A stretch of DNA of 64,000 nt from Polytrichum commune (GCA_950295325.1 OX485809.1:2728001-2792000), one strand, 5' to 3'. Shown: positions 11,101-22,990, counted from the first letter of the stretch. Numbers and translations: made by a program. Notes: a model not told the origin generated them from the letters alone.

Positions 11101-12197
11101 GATCGCCTCTTTGGCTGCACGGAGCTCCTCTAGTGTTGGATCCTCATCACCTCTCTGTTCATGCAATTTACACGATCACATTTCTTCCTCATCCAACACT
11201 TTGTGCACCATGTTGGTACCAATTTCATCAAAGAAGAAAGATAATGTAGGTCACCTTTGGAGCAAGGCTCTTCCTTGGTGTTCCGGTGCCCCGGTTGTAA
11301 CCTACTTGATTAAAAAATGAGCAATAATTGGAGAAGAAAGATGCTGCTGCATCATCCATAGCCACTATTAAAAAAATTGTATTTTCAGTACCTTCGGCTG
11401 GTCTTGCACCGTTGTTTCTAAGGCAGGCTGCGAGTTGCTCATCACCGAGTGCTTACTGTTGCGGCCACTCTCTGTTCGATTCTCAACCTGCCAGTTCACC
11501 GTGCGAATTCGGAATAGTTATTAACTCCACTTCATCACAGTATCAAATCATTACAAAAAAATTATCTGGCTATATGTAGCTCGTGTGATGATTTCAGTAA
11601 AATCTTCATCTTTGATGGGAAGAAAAGGTCACCAGCTCCACAATACAAATATGGGAAGCTGATGGTCACCCATTCACTCACCAGGTCATCCGGGATTGCG
11701 GACGACTTCAATTCTGGAACAGCCAAATTCTCATGTTGCGACCCGTGGTTCACTCTCGAGCGCTCAGTAGCATCCGGACCTTTGTGAGTAATCTTCGAGC
11801 CATTTGTAGATGTTGTTGAGATTGCAAGCCTTGCAGCAGTTCCGGTGCCACCCTCCAATTGCGTAGGAGGATTAGCGGCCACGTTCATCAAAGCTTGCTG
11901 AGAAGGGTTTATTACTTCGCCAGATATGCTTGGGGCTGGGCTGAATCTTGCGAGAGGAGGCTGGGTCGAGGAGGGCAATTCTTTACGGGGCGCCATAACT
12001 TTTTCCAAGGAAAGGGATGACGATGGGTGCGTGGTGAAGGAGAATCTTAGCAACAAGGAGGATGTGAAAGGATCGTTGTCGCTCCTGTAGCTCTGATGGA
12101 GGAGCACCATCAGCGCCATGAACATCGTTGCTCCGACGACATGCGCCGAACGTTGATGGTTCCTGCAACACATGCATATCCTTGTTGTGCCTGCCAT
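8172..12197 (-). CDS. GT47 exostosin-family glycosyltransferase, four exons
   Basis: Model on the minus strand: 12197-11682, 11154-11027, 10204-9856 and 8861-8172; phases 0, 2 and 0, all GT-AG, 560 residues. The N-terminus is short and basic, followed by a hydrophobic anchor at about residues 19-35 (type II Golgi topology) and a Ser/Thr/Pro-rich stem to about residue 170. Exon 2 gives the DPTLEELRAAKEAI to NLHTNLYKNVTAFSK linker. Exon 3 gives SYELMEKVFKVYVYRDG, GIYASEGQF, TQGADHFFVSCHDW. Exon 4 gives GPATARDHPTLRRNAVKVVC, NADVSEEF, RPILAFFAGQMHGRVRP, SKYCICAMGFEVNSPRIVE and YDCVPVLIADNFVLPFSDVL. These are hallmark plant GT47 motifs. Family members are inverting transferases that build cell-wall or proteoglycan glycans in the Golgi; donor and acceptor here are unknown. 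Exon 2 was found only through splice and frame continuity. Intron 3 carries a MITE, and the promoter is duplicated. Confidence 0.88.
9246..9486. mobile_element. MITE with ~75-bp terminal inverted repeats, in GT47 intron 3
   Basis: Both ends begin GGGGATTG(C/T)TAAATC and stay inverted-complementary for about 75 bp, reaching the shared TCACATGACCTA segment. Flanks AGAAGATA (9238-9245) and AAAAGATA (9487-9494) match at 7 of 8 bases, suggesting an 8-bp target duplication. The internal part is too short for a transposase. It sits inside the 994-bp intron between GT47 exons 3 and 4. Confidence 0.75.
10590..10745. repeat. Diverged copy of the 3.6-4.3 kb tandem repeat, in GT47 intron 2
   Basis: The order of phrases GGAATTACGGATGA, CCATGGGTGAACGA, GATAACCC, GTTCTTGGATG and CGATTATG parallels the unit seen at 3785-4123 (GGAATTATGGATGA, TCATGGACAA, TTAACCC, CTCTTGGACAAG, GGTTATG). 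Identity is clearly reduced. It lies in the 822-bp intron between GT47 exons 2 and 3. Confidence 0.5.
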
Positions 12198-12296
12198 TTC
12201 TAAAGAATTGGCTTATTTCCTGTCTTGATGATTCTTGCCAGAAGTGAGGAGAAGAACAACAACGGAAATGATACAATTTGAGGGATCCCTGCCTCT

Positions 12297-12303
12297 TTTT
12301 ATA
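12297..12303 (-). promoter_or_regulatory. Putative TATA box of the GT47 gene
   Basis: On the minus strand GATTTATAAAAAGAGG contains TATAAAA exactly 100 bases before the ATG at 12197, a usual distance when a short 5' UTR is allowed. The duplicated upstream copies carry CATAAAA and GATAAAA at the matching place, so only the proximal copy keeps the consensus. Confidence 0.55.
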
Positions 12304-12944
12304 AATCCTCACGGCCCAAATACTCCATGGTCGGCCCAAGAGCTGGTTTCGGTGATGAACTTGATTCTTTCTTTGTAACGCCACCAAACATGACGATGAT
12401 TCACATAAGCGTCGTAATGAAGTGAACCTGGTAGCTTTCGAACCTCTGTACAAACTGCGAAGTGATATTCTTGATGTCCGCCAATTTTGATCAAAGAAAT
12501 TCGGCAGCTGGTCCTCTTCCTGTTCTGAATTCCAGCACTCACTGAAGAGAAGACGAACAGCGGGAGATGATGTAATTTGAGTGTGCCCTCCTGCCTTTTA
12601 TGGATCCCTCACGTCCCAATTACTCCATTTCCTGCCTAAGCGCTGGTTCCGGTGATGAATGTGATTCTTCGTAACGCCACATAAGCGAAGTGAACTGGAC
12701 CTGGTAGCTCCCAAATTTCTGTATAAACGAGAATCCGGAACGTCTGGTTTCAAGTCCCCGCACTCAATTTCGAAGCTCATGCCCTGCTCTACCGATACCA
12801 AAAGCTTGGTCACTTGAGAGAATCCAAGAATTTGCATCAAAACGTGCAATTTTGGGACAAAACCAAGACCCCAGAATTCGCAAACATCCAGCTCTCTCAA
12901 AATCTCTTCACCTCAACATACGACATCCAGCGCCGAGAACACTA

Positions 12945-13011
12945 AGCAACTCACATGCGCCAAAAGCTGATGACTCCTGCACCACATCCGTATCCTTGTT
13001 GTGTCTGCCAT
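12945..13011 (-). pseudogene. Duplicated fragment of the GT47 N-terminus
   Basis: Reading from 13011 on the minus strand gives MADTTRIRMWCRSHQ, closely matching MAGTTRICMCCRNHQ, the true start at 12197, exactly 814 bases upstream. The frame closes soon after, and the hydrophobic anchor is not conserved. It is a by-product of the promoter-region duplication and is unlikely to make protein. It could act as an upstream ATG if transcription starts in copy C. Confidence 0.65.
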
Positions 13012-13649
13012 TTCTCTAATTCCTGTCTTTGATCATTGCTGCCAGAACTGAAGAGAAGAAGAGGAACGGAGATGATGCACTTTGAGAATTCCCTGCTGCC
13101 CTTTTATCAATTCCTCACGCCCCAATTACTGCATGCTCGACCCATAATTTGATTTTTTGTAACGCCGCCAAACATTACGTGGTTCGCATAAGCACCGGAG
13201 TGAAGTGGAGCTGGTAGCTCTCGAATTTCTGTGCAAACCGCGATGTGAAAGTCGTAACGTCTGCTTTCAAATCCCGCACTCAATTCCGAAGTGCACAGCC
13301 AAGTCCAAGCCCTCCGAATGTTCACCACCGATACCAGAAGCTCGGTCTTTGGCGGTTATTCATTCGCACATGAGAGAGTCCAAGAGATTGCAACACGTGC
13401 ACTTTTGGGACAAATTCAAGACTCCAGAGATTGCGAAGCTTTTAGCTCTCTTGAAAACTCCTGAACTCATCACACGACAGCCAGCGCCAAGAACACTAAT
13501 CAACCCATCGAAGCTCATCTACAGCCTAAGCATCATCATCGCCTCCTCCCTGTCAACCGTTTGACACCCGAAATTGAAACCAAACACCGAGCGCCTAACA
13601 GATCACCCCCAAAACCTAATCTTCACCAACCAGCGGAACTTCAACTGGA

Positions 13650-14580
13650 CCTTGGCATCCACAATCGAAGCATTCAACCCTTCACCCTTCCACCAAGTTC
13701 CAAGATTGTGTCTACAGATGAGGTCCAGTAATTCCAGACTAATTAATCACCAACGATCAGACACACATTATAAATTTTTCCATAAATTGCAAATTAATTA
13801 TCAGGATGCAACCTAACTCCTACCTTGGCATCCCCAATTGCAGCATTCAACCCTTCACCCTTGCAACAGCTTCCAAAATATTCCTGTCTACACAACTTGG
13901 GTTATTCCAGATAATAAATTACCAATGATCATCAGACACACTTGAATGTTTTCATCGATTGCACAGCAATTAATGGAGACAGAAACCCCTACCAAGGTCA
14001 TGTCTACACAGGTCCGGTAGTTCCAGTCAAATTAATCACCAATGATCAGACACACAACAAATTTTTCCATCGATTGCATAGCAATTTTCAGGGTGCAAAT
14101 TACTCCAACCTTGGCATCCACAATTGAAGCATTATTCAAACCCTTCACCCTTGCAACAGGTTCCAAGATATTCCTGTCTACACAGATCGGGTTATTAATC
14201 CAGACGAAAATTTACCAATGATCCGGAACACACACACTACTTTCTTTCTTTTTCCCATAGATTGCACAGCAACTAGGAGGCAAACTCCTACCTTGACATC
14301 CACAATCGAAGCACTGAACTCTTCACCTTTTGCAACAGGTTTCAAGATCAGGTCCACACAGGTTCAGTAATTACAGACTAATCAATTACCAATGATCAGA
14401 CACACACACTAATTTTTCCATCGATTTCACAGCAGTTATGAGGATGCAAACTCCCACGTTGGCATCCACGATCGAAACATTCAACCCTTCACCCTGGCAA
14501 CAGGTCCCGAGGTCATGTCTACTACGTACACAGGTCCGGTAATTGTTCCAAACTACTTAACTGCCAATGACCACACACTG
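13650..14580. repeat. ~170-bp tandem array, about six units
   Basis: Units start with CCTTGGCATCCACAATCGAA at 13650, 13823, 14109, 14291 and about 14457; a shortened unit lies near 13985. Each contains TTCAACCCTTCACCC, GTCTACACAG, AATTACCAATGATCAGACAC and TTTTTCCATCGATTGCA. Spacing is 166-182 bp. The units are unrelated in sequence to the 3.6-4.3 kb repeat. Open stretches on either strand inside it look incidental. Confidence 0.8.
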
Positions 14581-15902
14581 AACTAATTAACCCGACTTTC
14601 ATCAGATTGCCGCTTGCACAAGAATTCCTCAGGATGCAGATCTTTCCCAAAAGCATGGCGCTCCTTTCTAGAGATCCATGATGAGAACCACCACGTGGAA
14701 GTTGGAAGAAGAAGGTGAAGGAGAATCGAACACCGCAGATTCCTATCCAAGCTGCATGCAGCATGTGTTGCAATTTCCAAGGTATTGCTCCGAAATCAAG
14801 GAGAGGGATCCAGGTCTTGCTTAATTCATGGTCCCTCCTTATGATCACAGTAACTGCAATGTACAGACTTACCTGAGTGCAGCTCGAACGTGAAAATCTG
14901 CACACTCGTCGGCGAAGATTCAGGTGTTTTCCTTTCTTATTACCTCGAGATAAACCTCGCCTACGTGCACAGTTAGATTATTAGTAGGCTTCATGGGCTT
15001 CTCGTGGAATACTATGAAGTAGGTACACGTGTATTAAGGTAGGATGGGTCTTAAATGGATAGTTTTTTTCCAACTAGTCCACTTCTCCTAGGACATGAAA
15101 CACGCTATTAGTACCAGATGGTTAGCAAATCCAACATAACATTACTAAGGAGTTGCACTCTGTGGGCTCTGAGAATCTCTGGGGTGGACTCTTCATACCA
15201 CATGCGCACTAACGTCAGTGTAAGAAAGCCTAGGTATTATTTGAGGTATTAGTGTACATGTTGCACGTAAGGGAGAGGTATTAATTTTCTATAATGTGCA
15301 TGTTAAAAACTACTATAATATTTTTTTGAAGTAAAGGTAGATGTCATTGAACAAAAGGGTGCTCTAAGATTCAGAGAAAACATTGACACTAGATGTGTTA
15401 GTTTCATCCAATTCACATTCATCCATTCTTTTTATATGGTAAAAGTTGTTAATGACTCCTTTGTCCATTATTATTAGGGTTTGCATTTGGGTTCTAGGAC
15501 AAGCTAGAGACTCTAGGAGTGCTCATGGGCTCCCTTGGGTTTTGCTCTCCATATTGTGACCAAGTTATTATGCTCTTATCTTTGTTTGTTTGATGAAATC
15601 ATTGAGTTCATCCTATGAATGAAAAAAAAGATCAATGACTTTCTCATTAGGAAGTGAACATACATTTTACATGTAATAAAGGTATAATTAAATCATGATT
15701 TGCATTTGTATATGTAGTGGAGGCATTTATCACATTAAATTGTAAAGGTCAATATAATTACATGAGCACATTTTCGAGCATGTCGTTAATACATGTACAT
15801 TTGTTTTTCTCTATAAACTACTTGCATATAAGAGGTTTAATCTCAAAGTGACTCATACATGTCATTTAGGTTTCCAATGAAGAGTGTCCCCCCCCCCCCC
15901 TC
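14581..15902. other. Spacer without a recognisable gene
   Basis: AT-rich sequence. Short minus-strand open frames near 14522-14905 match no family I recognise. A poly-C run at 15888-15900 precedes the first MITE. Confidence 0.5.
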
Positions 15903-16440
15903 CCCGAGTACGCAACTCATGTATTATATGGCCTTGTTTATAATAACTTATAATGCATTTTAGTCCAATCTTGAGTGATATGATTTGTTTTAATGTACAA
16001 AACTCTTGTAGCCCTTCTAACTCGACAAGCAATCCAACATGTAATAAATAAAGGAAATGAATTTCCTTGAAGCCTATAATTCTATTAAAAACCTAATTAT
16101 ATGATTTTTAATACAAATTTTATTTTTTATTATAAATAAAAAAATTCCAATGATTTTTATTTTTAATTGGAGGCAACTACTCGTGTGGATCTTTAAAAAT
16201 TAGATGCTCTACAAGGTTAAAAAAAAGGTGTTTCAATTCTTTATATACTTTGTGGAGATTGTTTTTTTAATAAATATGCAACCCAACATTTTCTACATCT
16301 CATTTTATTTAATTTGGTCTTCACCCAACTTTTTGGTTCTTTTATTTTTGTATAATTTGATATGATTTTCACACAAGTCGTCTTCTAAGCTGTTTTAATG
16401 CCAATGCCCCCTGCATATAATAAAGGAGTTGCGTACTTGG
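15903..16440. mobile_element. MITE, older copy of the GTACGCAACTC family
   Basis: Left end CCCGAGTACGCAACTCATG and right end GGAGTTGCGTACTTGG are inverted repeats with the same core, GTACGCAACTC plus a following TATTATATG. The element resembles the copy at 16494-17050 along its length. No target duplication is visible because the left flank is a poly-C/T run. It has no coding capacity. Confidence 0.75.
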
Positions 16441-16493
16441 ACCATACTCTAGGTTGAGCATGTAATCATGAGATACACAAACCTTGAACTAGG

Positions 16494-17050
16494 CCCGGGT
16501 ACGCAACTCCCGTATTATATGGTCCTAATTATAATCACTTATAATGCGTTTTAGTCCAATATTGAGTGATACAATTTGTTTTAATGTAGGAAACCCTTGT
16601 AGCCCTTCTAACAAGGAATCCAAAGATGTAATTATATATAGGAAATGAATATATTTTGAAGCATATAATTGCATTAAAAACCTAATTATATGATTTTTTT
16701 TAATACATGTACCATAGGTCAAACTACCCAACTTTTTGGACTTTTTAATAAAATTTTAACATTGTGAATGAATTATAATTTTAATGGGAGGCTTAATAAA
16801 TATGCAACCCAACTTTTTTTTTCATCTCATTTATTTAATTTGGTCTTCACCCAACTTTTTTTCATCTCATTTTATTTAATTTGGTCTTTACCCAACTTTT
16901 TTTTCATCTCATTTTATTTAATTTGGTCTTCACCCAACTTTTTGATCATTTTAATTTGATATAATTTGATATAATTTTTACAAAAGCCGTCCTCTAAGCC
17001 GTTTTAAGTACGATGCCCCCTGCGTATAATATGGGAGTTGCGTACCCGGG
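16494..17050. mobile_element. MITE with perfect TIRs and an 8-bp target duplication
   Basis: Left terminus CCCGGGTACGCAACTCCC and right terminus GGGAGTTGCGTACCCGGG are perfect inverted repeats that continue into TATTATA. The flanks are identical: GAACTAGG at 16486-16493 and at 17051-17058. An 8-bp duplication fits hAT, P or Merlin transposases; the TIR does not decide which. Inside, a ~42-bp segment (ATTTAATTTGGTCTTCACCC) is repeated three times at about 16816-16940, so this copy is slightly longer (557 bp) than its neighbour (538 bp). Confidence 0.88.
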
Positions 17051-17058
17051 GAACTAGG

Positions 17059-17940
17059 AGACTCAAATTCACGCTAAGCTCCTTACATCCCATGGTTTTG
17101 TTCTTAGGGCCCATATGCTATGAAATCGAGATTGTATCCGCTTTTCTCATAATTGTTGGAGCTCAAATGAAGATCTTATCTATAATCCAAGTGAAGGAAT
17201 TCATGCTCATTATGCGGCCATATAGGTCTCTTAGTTATGGATATGAATGATGATCTCAAAATGGTTATCATATTCTAAGCATGTAGTCAAATCTCTTTTG
17301 AAATCATACTCTTTTTAGTATCCGTTCTTCGAGCCACATTTCATTACACACCACTCACATATAGGCATACAATTAAAATAAGTAACCAAATTAAGTATGT
17401 CTACCCTAATCACAATAGCCTAAGTACTTACAAACCCTTCTAACTTTGTATGTGGTCCTACTGGGTGCTTCCAATTCCACATGGAATTTTTTCGACCGTT
17501 GCATTAAATCAGAATTTATAAGTATAATATGATTAAATTAGCAAATTATGAAAATTGTATGCACATTGCCATGTCAACTTTCAAAATTGAACTTGAGATG
17601 CAAAATATATGAGTTTAGTTGAGTTTTTATCTTTTTAAATAATCACATAGGAAAGTGCACCATTTGTCTTCAGTATTGCACCTCAAATAATGATTATCGT
17701 ATTTTGACTACGTAACCAATTCATTCTCATCATAACACACTAGTTTGATATGTATTATCCCAACCCATTCATGGCCCCCATGTGGTCCTCTCATCATTCA
17801 TAGTGAGTGGGAATGGTGTAACAACAATCACCACTGCCATGACAACGTCCCATTCAATAACACCTATGTATATGAAATATGAATCTTAATTGAAACATAG
17901 TTGATGTTGCTTACAAATAAATAAATAAACAAATATATAT

Positions 17941-17985
<45 letters not shown>

Positions 17986-20900
17986 GAGAGAGATTCATGG
18001 TCTAAATGCATATTTTTTGTATAATTTTTCCAATTTGTGTAAAAATAAAAATAAATACTACCCTACCATATTGATTTAGAATGAAAAACAAATTATCAAA
18101 CACAAGACATTTTACTTTTTATTAGATCTTTATAAATAAAAATTATTATTATTCAATGAGTAAAGAAGGTTACTAGATATACATGCCATTATATTTCACA
18201 TTTCATATTTCATATTTTATTTCTTGATAATGTAAAAAAAATGAAACATGTATGGAACACATGTCATTTTGTTTCAAACTATTTATTTGAATAGTTTAAA
18301 ATGATATTTGTTTGATAGATGTTTTAGTTTTGTCAAACTATTTATTTCAAACACATGCCACATAATAAAAAAATTGCTCACAAAACAAGTAATAAAAGAT
18401 GATACGGTATTAAAGTAAATTACGATTCAACACACAAAGTGTTGAACTTGCCACAATACTAATATGAACTCAACCAATGAGATGTTAGCCTGGGGGGGGG
18501 GCACTCATAGTAAAATTTTGGAGACACATGTGACAACCACTTATTTTCAAGGGGAATATTATCTTTAAGAATTAGAATATTATGAGTCCGTAAAGTAGAA
18601 AAAATCTACTGAGCTTAAAATTTTAATACCCTGTTGGTAATTAGACTTCTAGAACACATTCAACATTAAATACCCTTTTATATTACAAATTTTTGATAGC
18701 CTTTAATTTTTAGCGAAGGTACGGGGTGCATTGTGAATTGGCATTTCAACAACATGATTGCATTGTTGTGGTATGGCAAGAAGAAAACACAATAGAGCTT
18801 AATTACACCAACAAGATTGTAATGGAGAATGCAAGTAGAGTGTAACCTTAAAATTTAATGGTTTAAGAAACACAATTGTCCAACATTTGCAAAAGAATTT
18901 CAAACATCAAATATTGTTTTAAATAAACCCCTTCGTGTCAATGTTTAAATATAATGAAGTTCAAAGTATTATTAATGAAGAGGATCCTTCATGAAACAAA
19001 ATTGAGCCCTCCATCTTCTTTGATGAAGCAAAATGTGGTCCCTTACACATGTTATATTGCATAGTATTTTTTTATAATTGTTTTCTAACATTAGTTCACC
19101 CCCTATATTTGATATAGAATTCTTCTAAATTTTACCTTGAATGAATATTAAATACCTTATATTTATCACATGTCGTTTCTAAAATATTGCTAGTGCCCCC
19201 CTCCCCCCGGGGGTGCTAGGCAATGCCTATAGGTAAAGTGATCAAGTGACGGGTCCAACAATCATGTACATCTTTTAAATATCAATTAAAATTTCAATTT
19301 TCCTCCAAATGTTTTAACAAAAATGAAATTGTCATTTGTTTGAAACATATATATCTCTTTCTATTCACCATATGGCTCCACTACTTCAGAATTGGTCACT
19401 AGTTTGACTATCTTGGAAAAATGGTTTTAAGATATTTTAATACTATATGGCTTTCTTAATTCATATAAGTGTTGTTGTTGTTGTTGTTGTGTAACTTTGG
19501 TATTTGAACCTCAATGTTAAGATTATGGATGAGTTTGTATAATTTTTATTCAATTTCTAATAATCTTGGATATGTTGTCGAGGTTAAGCCACTTGAAGTT
19601 CCCCTACACGTTTGGAAACAACAAACAAACAAACAAACAATTTCATAAGTACACCCATCATTTGAAACACAGACGCGTGCACGACGCCCTCTTACTCCCT
19701 CCATCTCCAACAATTTGCATCTACAAACATAGGCCATAAGACATTGTAACCCAAGTTGGCTTCAGTTATGCTTTTCAAACTTGAATTTACCTTTTGTAAT
19801 ATATCACAACTTTGGTGGAAATAGCATTGACAAACTTCGTCTTGAGTCAACCCTCTTATGTGTAGTGTTGGAGACAAGAACCTTTGGTGAAATATTATTG
19901 TATGTTGGTCAACCAAGGTTCACAAGGGTTGGAGTAAATATGGGCATGTTTGTCTCTAAGTTAGATATATGGGCTCACTTTAGACTCATCTGCCTTAAAA
20001 AAGAGCAAGTGGATATAAAAGACATATGTGATTTACTTTGTACACACACATCTTGGAATTTGTTGGTTCATACATGTTTGAGTAAAACAATTATAGGGCG
20101 TTTCTCATTGTTTGCAGTTGTGGAGGTGCTTACATTGAGTTTCACTTGCTTATATGAGAGTGCCCAACAATCAAAAGATTGATTTTTCTCTTTGAAGGAC
20201 TTAGGATCCTCCTTCATATCGTTAAGGATTTTACAACGTTCTCAACTTACTTGGATTTGCATTGATGTTACAATCTTCGTCCCAGTCCACACAACCCAAG
20301 TTTTAGGTATGTTTACCATCTTCATCCTCATTAGTTTGCTTGACTATGCACAACTCTTTGTGAGATTTGTATTATAAATCAAAGCACTATTAAAGTGAAA
20401 AGGTGGTTGTTTTACTTAGATTTTTTTATACATGGTTTTGGATAATATATCATGTAAACAATACATAGATTGGTCTAATTTTATATGTGTAATGTTAATT
20501 TGAAGTAAATATATAGTTGAGCATAACCTCATATAGTTTTATTTTTAATTTTATGTCCAATGCAATTGATTTTTGGGGTATATGGACCTTAAAAATAAGA
20601 ATGTATAATAAAGAAGAGACATTCAATCATTCATAATGTAGATTATTTGAGGTATTCAATGACATGTAAATATAGTGATTTAAAAATGTTCAGGTATGTG
20701 TAAAATAACTTGTATTCAAATCGGGTAGTCAAAATATGATTAATTTTGACCTTCAATTTTGTATTCTCCCTTTAATAAGTGTACCCACGTGTGGATACTT
20801 CCTAGATATTGATGTTCAAGGTATTTTATTTTTATAGACAATGTGAGTGGTATCTTTATCACGATTGCATAGTGGTTCCATGGGACCTCGTCTTTTGTCA

Positions 20901-21089
20901 TAGGATTAATTTGTATCTAGAGTAATTACGATTTTCAACTTATAAGATTATGTGTTATGCGCAGGGCCACACTCCAAATTAAGATCCAATTATCTCTCCA
21001 TCTCCACTCTTGTAAACAAGAGTCTGACTATTGGGGTAAAAGACAATTACATTTGCGTACACAAACAACAAGAGTTTGAGCTTCAAAAC
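17059..21089. other. AT-rich spacer with microsatellites, no supported gene
   Basis: Contains a GATA run at about 17943-17984, a GTT run near 19470, a CAAA run near 19620 and G/C homopolymers near 18492 and 19196. An open frame at 19781-20182 (+) is longer than average but resembles no family I know and lacks coding-like composition. Confidence 0.5.
17943..17984. repeat. (GATA)n microsatellite
   Basis: About ten uninterrupted tetranucleotide units, preceded by an AT run and followed by a short GA run. Confidence 0.9.
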
Positions 21090-21434
21090 ATGACCATGTC
21101 TCATTTGCACAATTCACACACTTACACATCGTTGAAAGATATTCTAGACACTTCCTCCCCTATTGGAAGCAAACAACACCTCAAAGCTTTCCACTCTCTT
21201 CCCGATATCCATAATGTTCGCATGAAAAATCCTTTGGTGGAAAAAGCTGCAAAGGTTTACTTGGCTGTGGGTAACAACATTCAACAAGAACAACACCCTG
21301 TTGTACAACCTTCTAGCTTGTTCTCCTCTTTTTTGAAGACCATGCGATCTCCATTTGGAATAACACACAAGAGCTTTCACAAAGTTTGGGGAGGTGCATT
21401 CGTTTGGTTGTGGCAAATGTGCATTAAGTGTTGA
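21090..21434 (+). CDS. Small plant-type protein with a SLKDIL...KNPLVEKAA motif
   Basis: A single-exon frame of 114 residues from MTMSHLHN. The reading frame is open further upstream to 20952, but the recognisable part starts here. It contains YTSLKDIL near residue 17, then MKNPLVEKAAKVYL near residue 50, a Ser/Gln-rich linker, and a C-terminal SSLFSSFLKTM...FHKVWGGAF segment. The order SLKD(I/L)L, then (I/M)(K/R)NPLV-x-x-AA-x-x-YL, then a hydrophobic/basic tail recalls a widespread uncharacterised family of short land-plant proteins, as I remember it. No signal peptide is seen. Function is unknown. The alternative is a chance ORF; the motif order argues against that. Confidence 0.5.
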   Translation: MTMSHLHNSHTYTSLKDILDTSSPIGSKQHLKAFHSLPDIHNVRMKNPLVEKAAKVYLAVGNNIQQEQHPVVQPSSLFSSFLKTMRSPFGITHKSFHKVWGGAFVWLWQMCIKC

Positions 21435-22940
21435 AGGAGGCAAATTATTCTACATTGTGGATATGGTTGAAGGAGCTACACAATGTGACATCATAATGGA
21501 TATAGACTTATGATGAAGGTGGCTTGGAGTAAGCCTCTAAAATGATGTAGTTTTTTTAATCTTTTAATTGATTAATCATTTAATCATTTATTTTTTGTTT
21601 TATGATGAGGACAACGCGTATGGTTGGTGTCTCTTTTAAGGAAGAATGTGATATTTCATATTTAGCTTGAGACTAGATGAGGAAGAAGTGAGTTGTGTTT
21701 TGGAGAAACTTGTGATATGAGCAAATCCTCATCGATGGTCTTTACGACATGGTTGCAATCGCTTATTAAGGAAACATGTTTTTGTTTTTTTTTTGTTTTT
21801 CTTGGTATGAACTTCTTGACTACCAGTATTGAAGAATCAACCTCACTTTGGATTTGAAATTAAACAAGGTTAGATACCTTTGAAGGACCCTAAATCCTAG
21901 AATTTAGAATTAGAGATTTTTGTGTTCTTTATCTTCATATAAGAACCAAATTATGTATCACTCACTTTTGTTTGCGATTGTTCATCATTAATTTTTGTTC
22001 ACCTATAGCCTTGAGAATTCCACATCATTTTCAACAAATGACATGAAAAAATCTAATACCACAATTAACATGTAGTTGTTGAAGTGAACCTCATGCATGT
22101 GTTGCCAAAAGACTACTTCTAAATTCTAACTTAAGGTGTTGAAAGCTTTTGTTAATTAGACCCTTACATTTAGTTGGTGTTTGGTTTGATGAGGATCAAA
22201 GAACAAACACCATAAGACATATGTTTAAAAAATATTGAACCATGTCATTAAATTCTTTACCACTACTCCATACTCAATTGGGAGGATTTATGTGTTCAAT
22301 TAAGGTATCAACAAACATGCACTCCCGATAACCATAACTAAATCACAAGAGGTATGGTTGCGCAAATATAATCTAATTGCTAGAAGTTGGAGAACATGCA
22401 AATAAAAAATCCAAACAACACCCACAATAACCTTAACAAGTTTAAGGCGCAATCAACTCAACTCAACTTAGATTAAGGTAGATGGGTCCTTAAGTGGCTT
22501 GTTTTCTTCATCGGACCCTTATATTTGATTGGCATGTATTTTGGTGATGATCAAAGAGCAAACATCATAAAGACACATGTTTTAGAGAGATTGGACTATG
22601 TCTTCAAATATCAATAATAACTCTTCACTCAACAATGCACACAATTGGGAGGAACCTATGTATTCTGTCAAGAAATTAGCAAACATGTACTTGCAATAAC
22701 CATAACTGGATGACACGAGGTCCGATTTCCAAACCGGTTTTTGCGGATGTTTCATCGAAGCTTTGCTAATGCAACACAAGTTTTTTTTTGGTGTAAATCT
22801 AATTGGTAGAATTTGGAGAACATGAACAAGGAACCAAAGAACACCTACATACCTTAAGTTAGGTTGTCAAATGTTGTGGTCATGAGCCCTCACGAGAGAA
22901 AGAAGGGAAAGAAAGCAAAGAGAGAGTGACACTCCATGCA
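21435..22940. repeat. Spacer with a duplicated dispersed repeat (about 22150-22440 and 22490-22860)
   Basis: The order GATCAAAGA(G/A)CAAACA, AAGACACATGTTT, ACAATTGGGAGGA, AAACATGCACT and CGATAACC appears twice here. It appears again, diverged, at 61405-61625 and more weakly at 58310-58510. This is probably an old inactive mobile element. No intact protein is recoverable. Confidence 0.55.
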
Positions 22941-22950
22941 TTCCTTGCGA

Positions 22951-22952
<2 letters not shown>

Positions 22953-22987
<35 letters not shown>
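22953..22987. repeat. (CT)n tract in the HIBCH-like gene 5' UTR
   Basis: About 17 CT units, 53 bases upstream of the ATG at 23041. CT tracts in this position are common in plant 5' leaders and core promoters. Confidence 0.85.

Positions 22988-22990
<3 letters not shown>

Larger units (their letters stand above)
12150..13310. repeat. GT47 promoter/5' region in about three diverged copies
   Basis: Copy A (about 12200-12530) is the functional upstream region. Copy B (about 12517-12785) and copy C (about 12945-13310) repeat the same order of phrases: CTCACG-CCCAA-TACTCCAT, GTAACGCC, CATAAGC, GAAGTG, CTGGTAGCT and TTTCTGT. Copy C also repeats the region of the start codon. The copies differ by many substitutions and small indels, so the duplications are not recent. 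Confidence 0.75.

Noticed and set aside
12309..13328. Minus-strand small proteins upstream of GT47
   Set aside because: Their similarity to each other comes from the duplicated promoter DNA, and the frames shift between copies.
14522..14905. A 127-residue minus-strand protein
   Set aside because: No recognisable motifs. It overlaps the end of the tandem array, and overlapping frames on the same strand are equally open.
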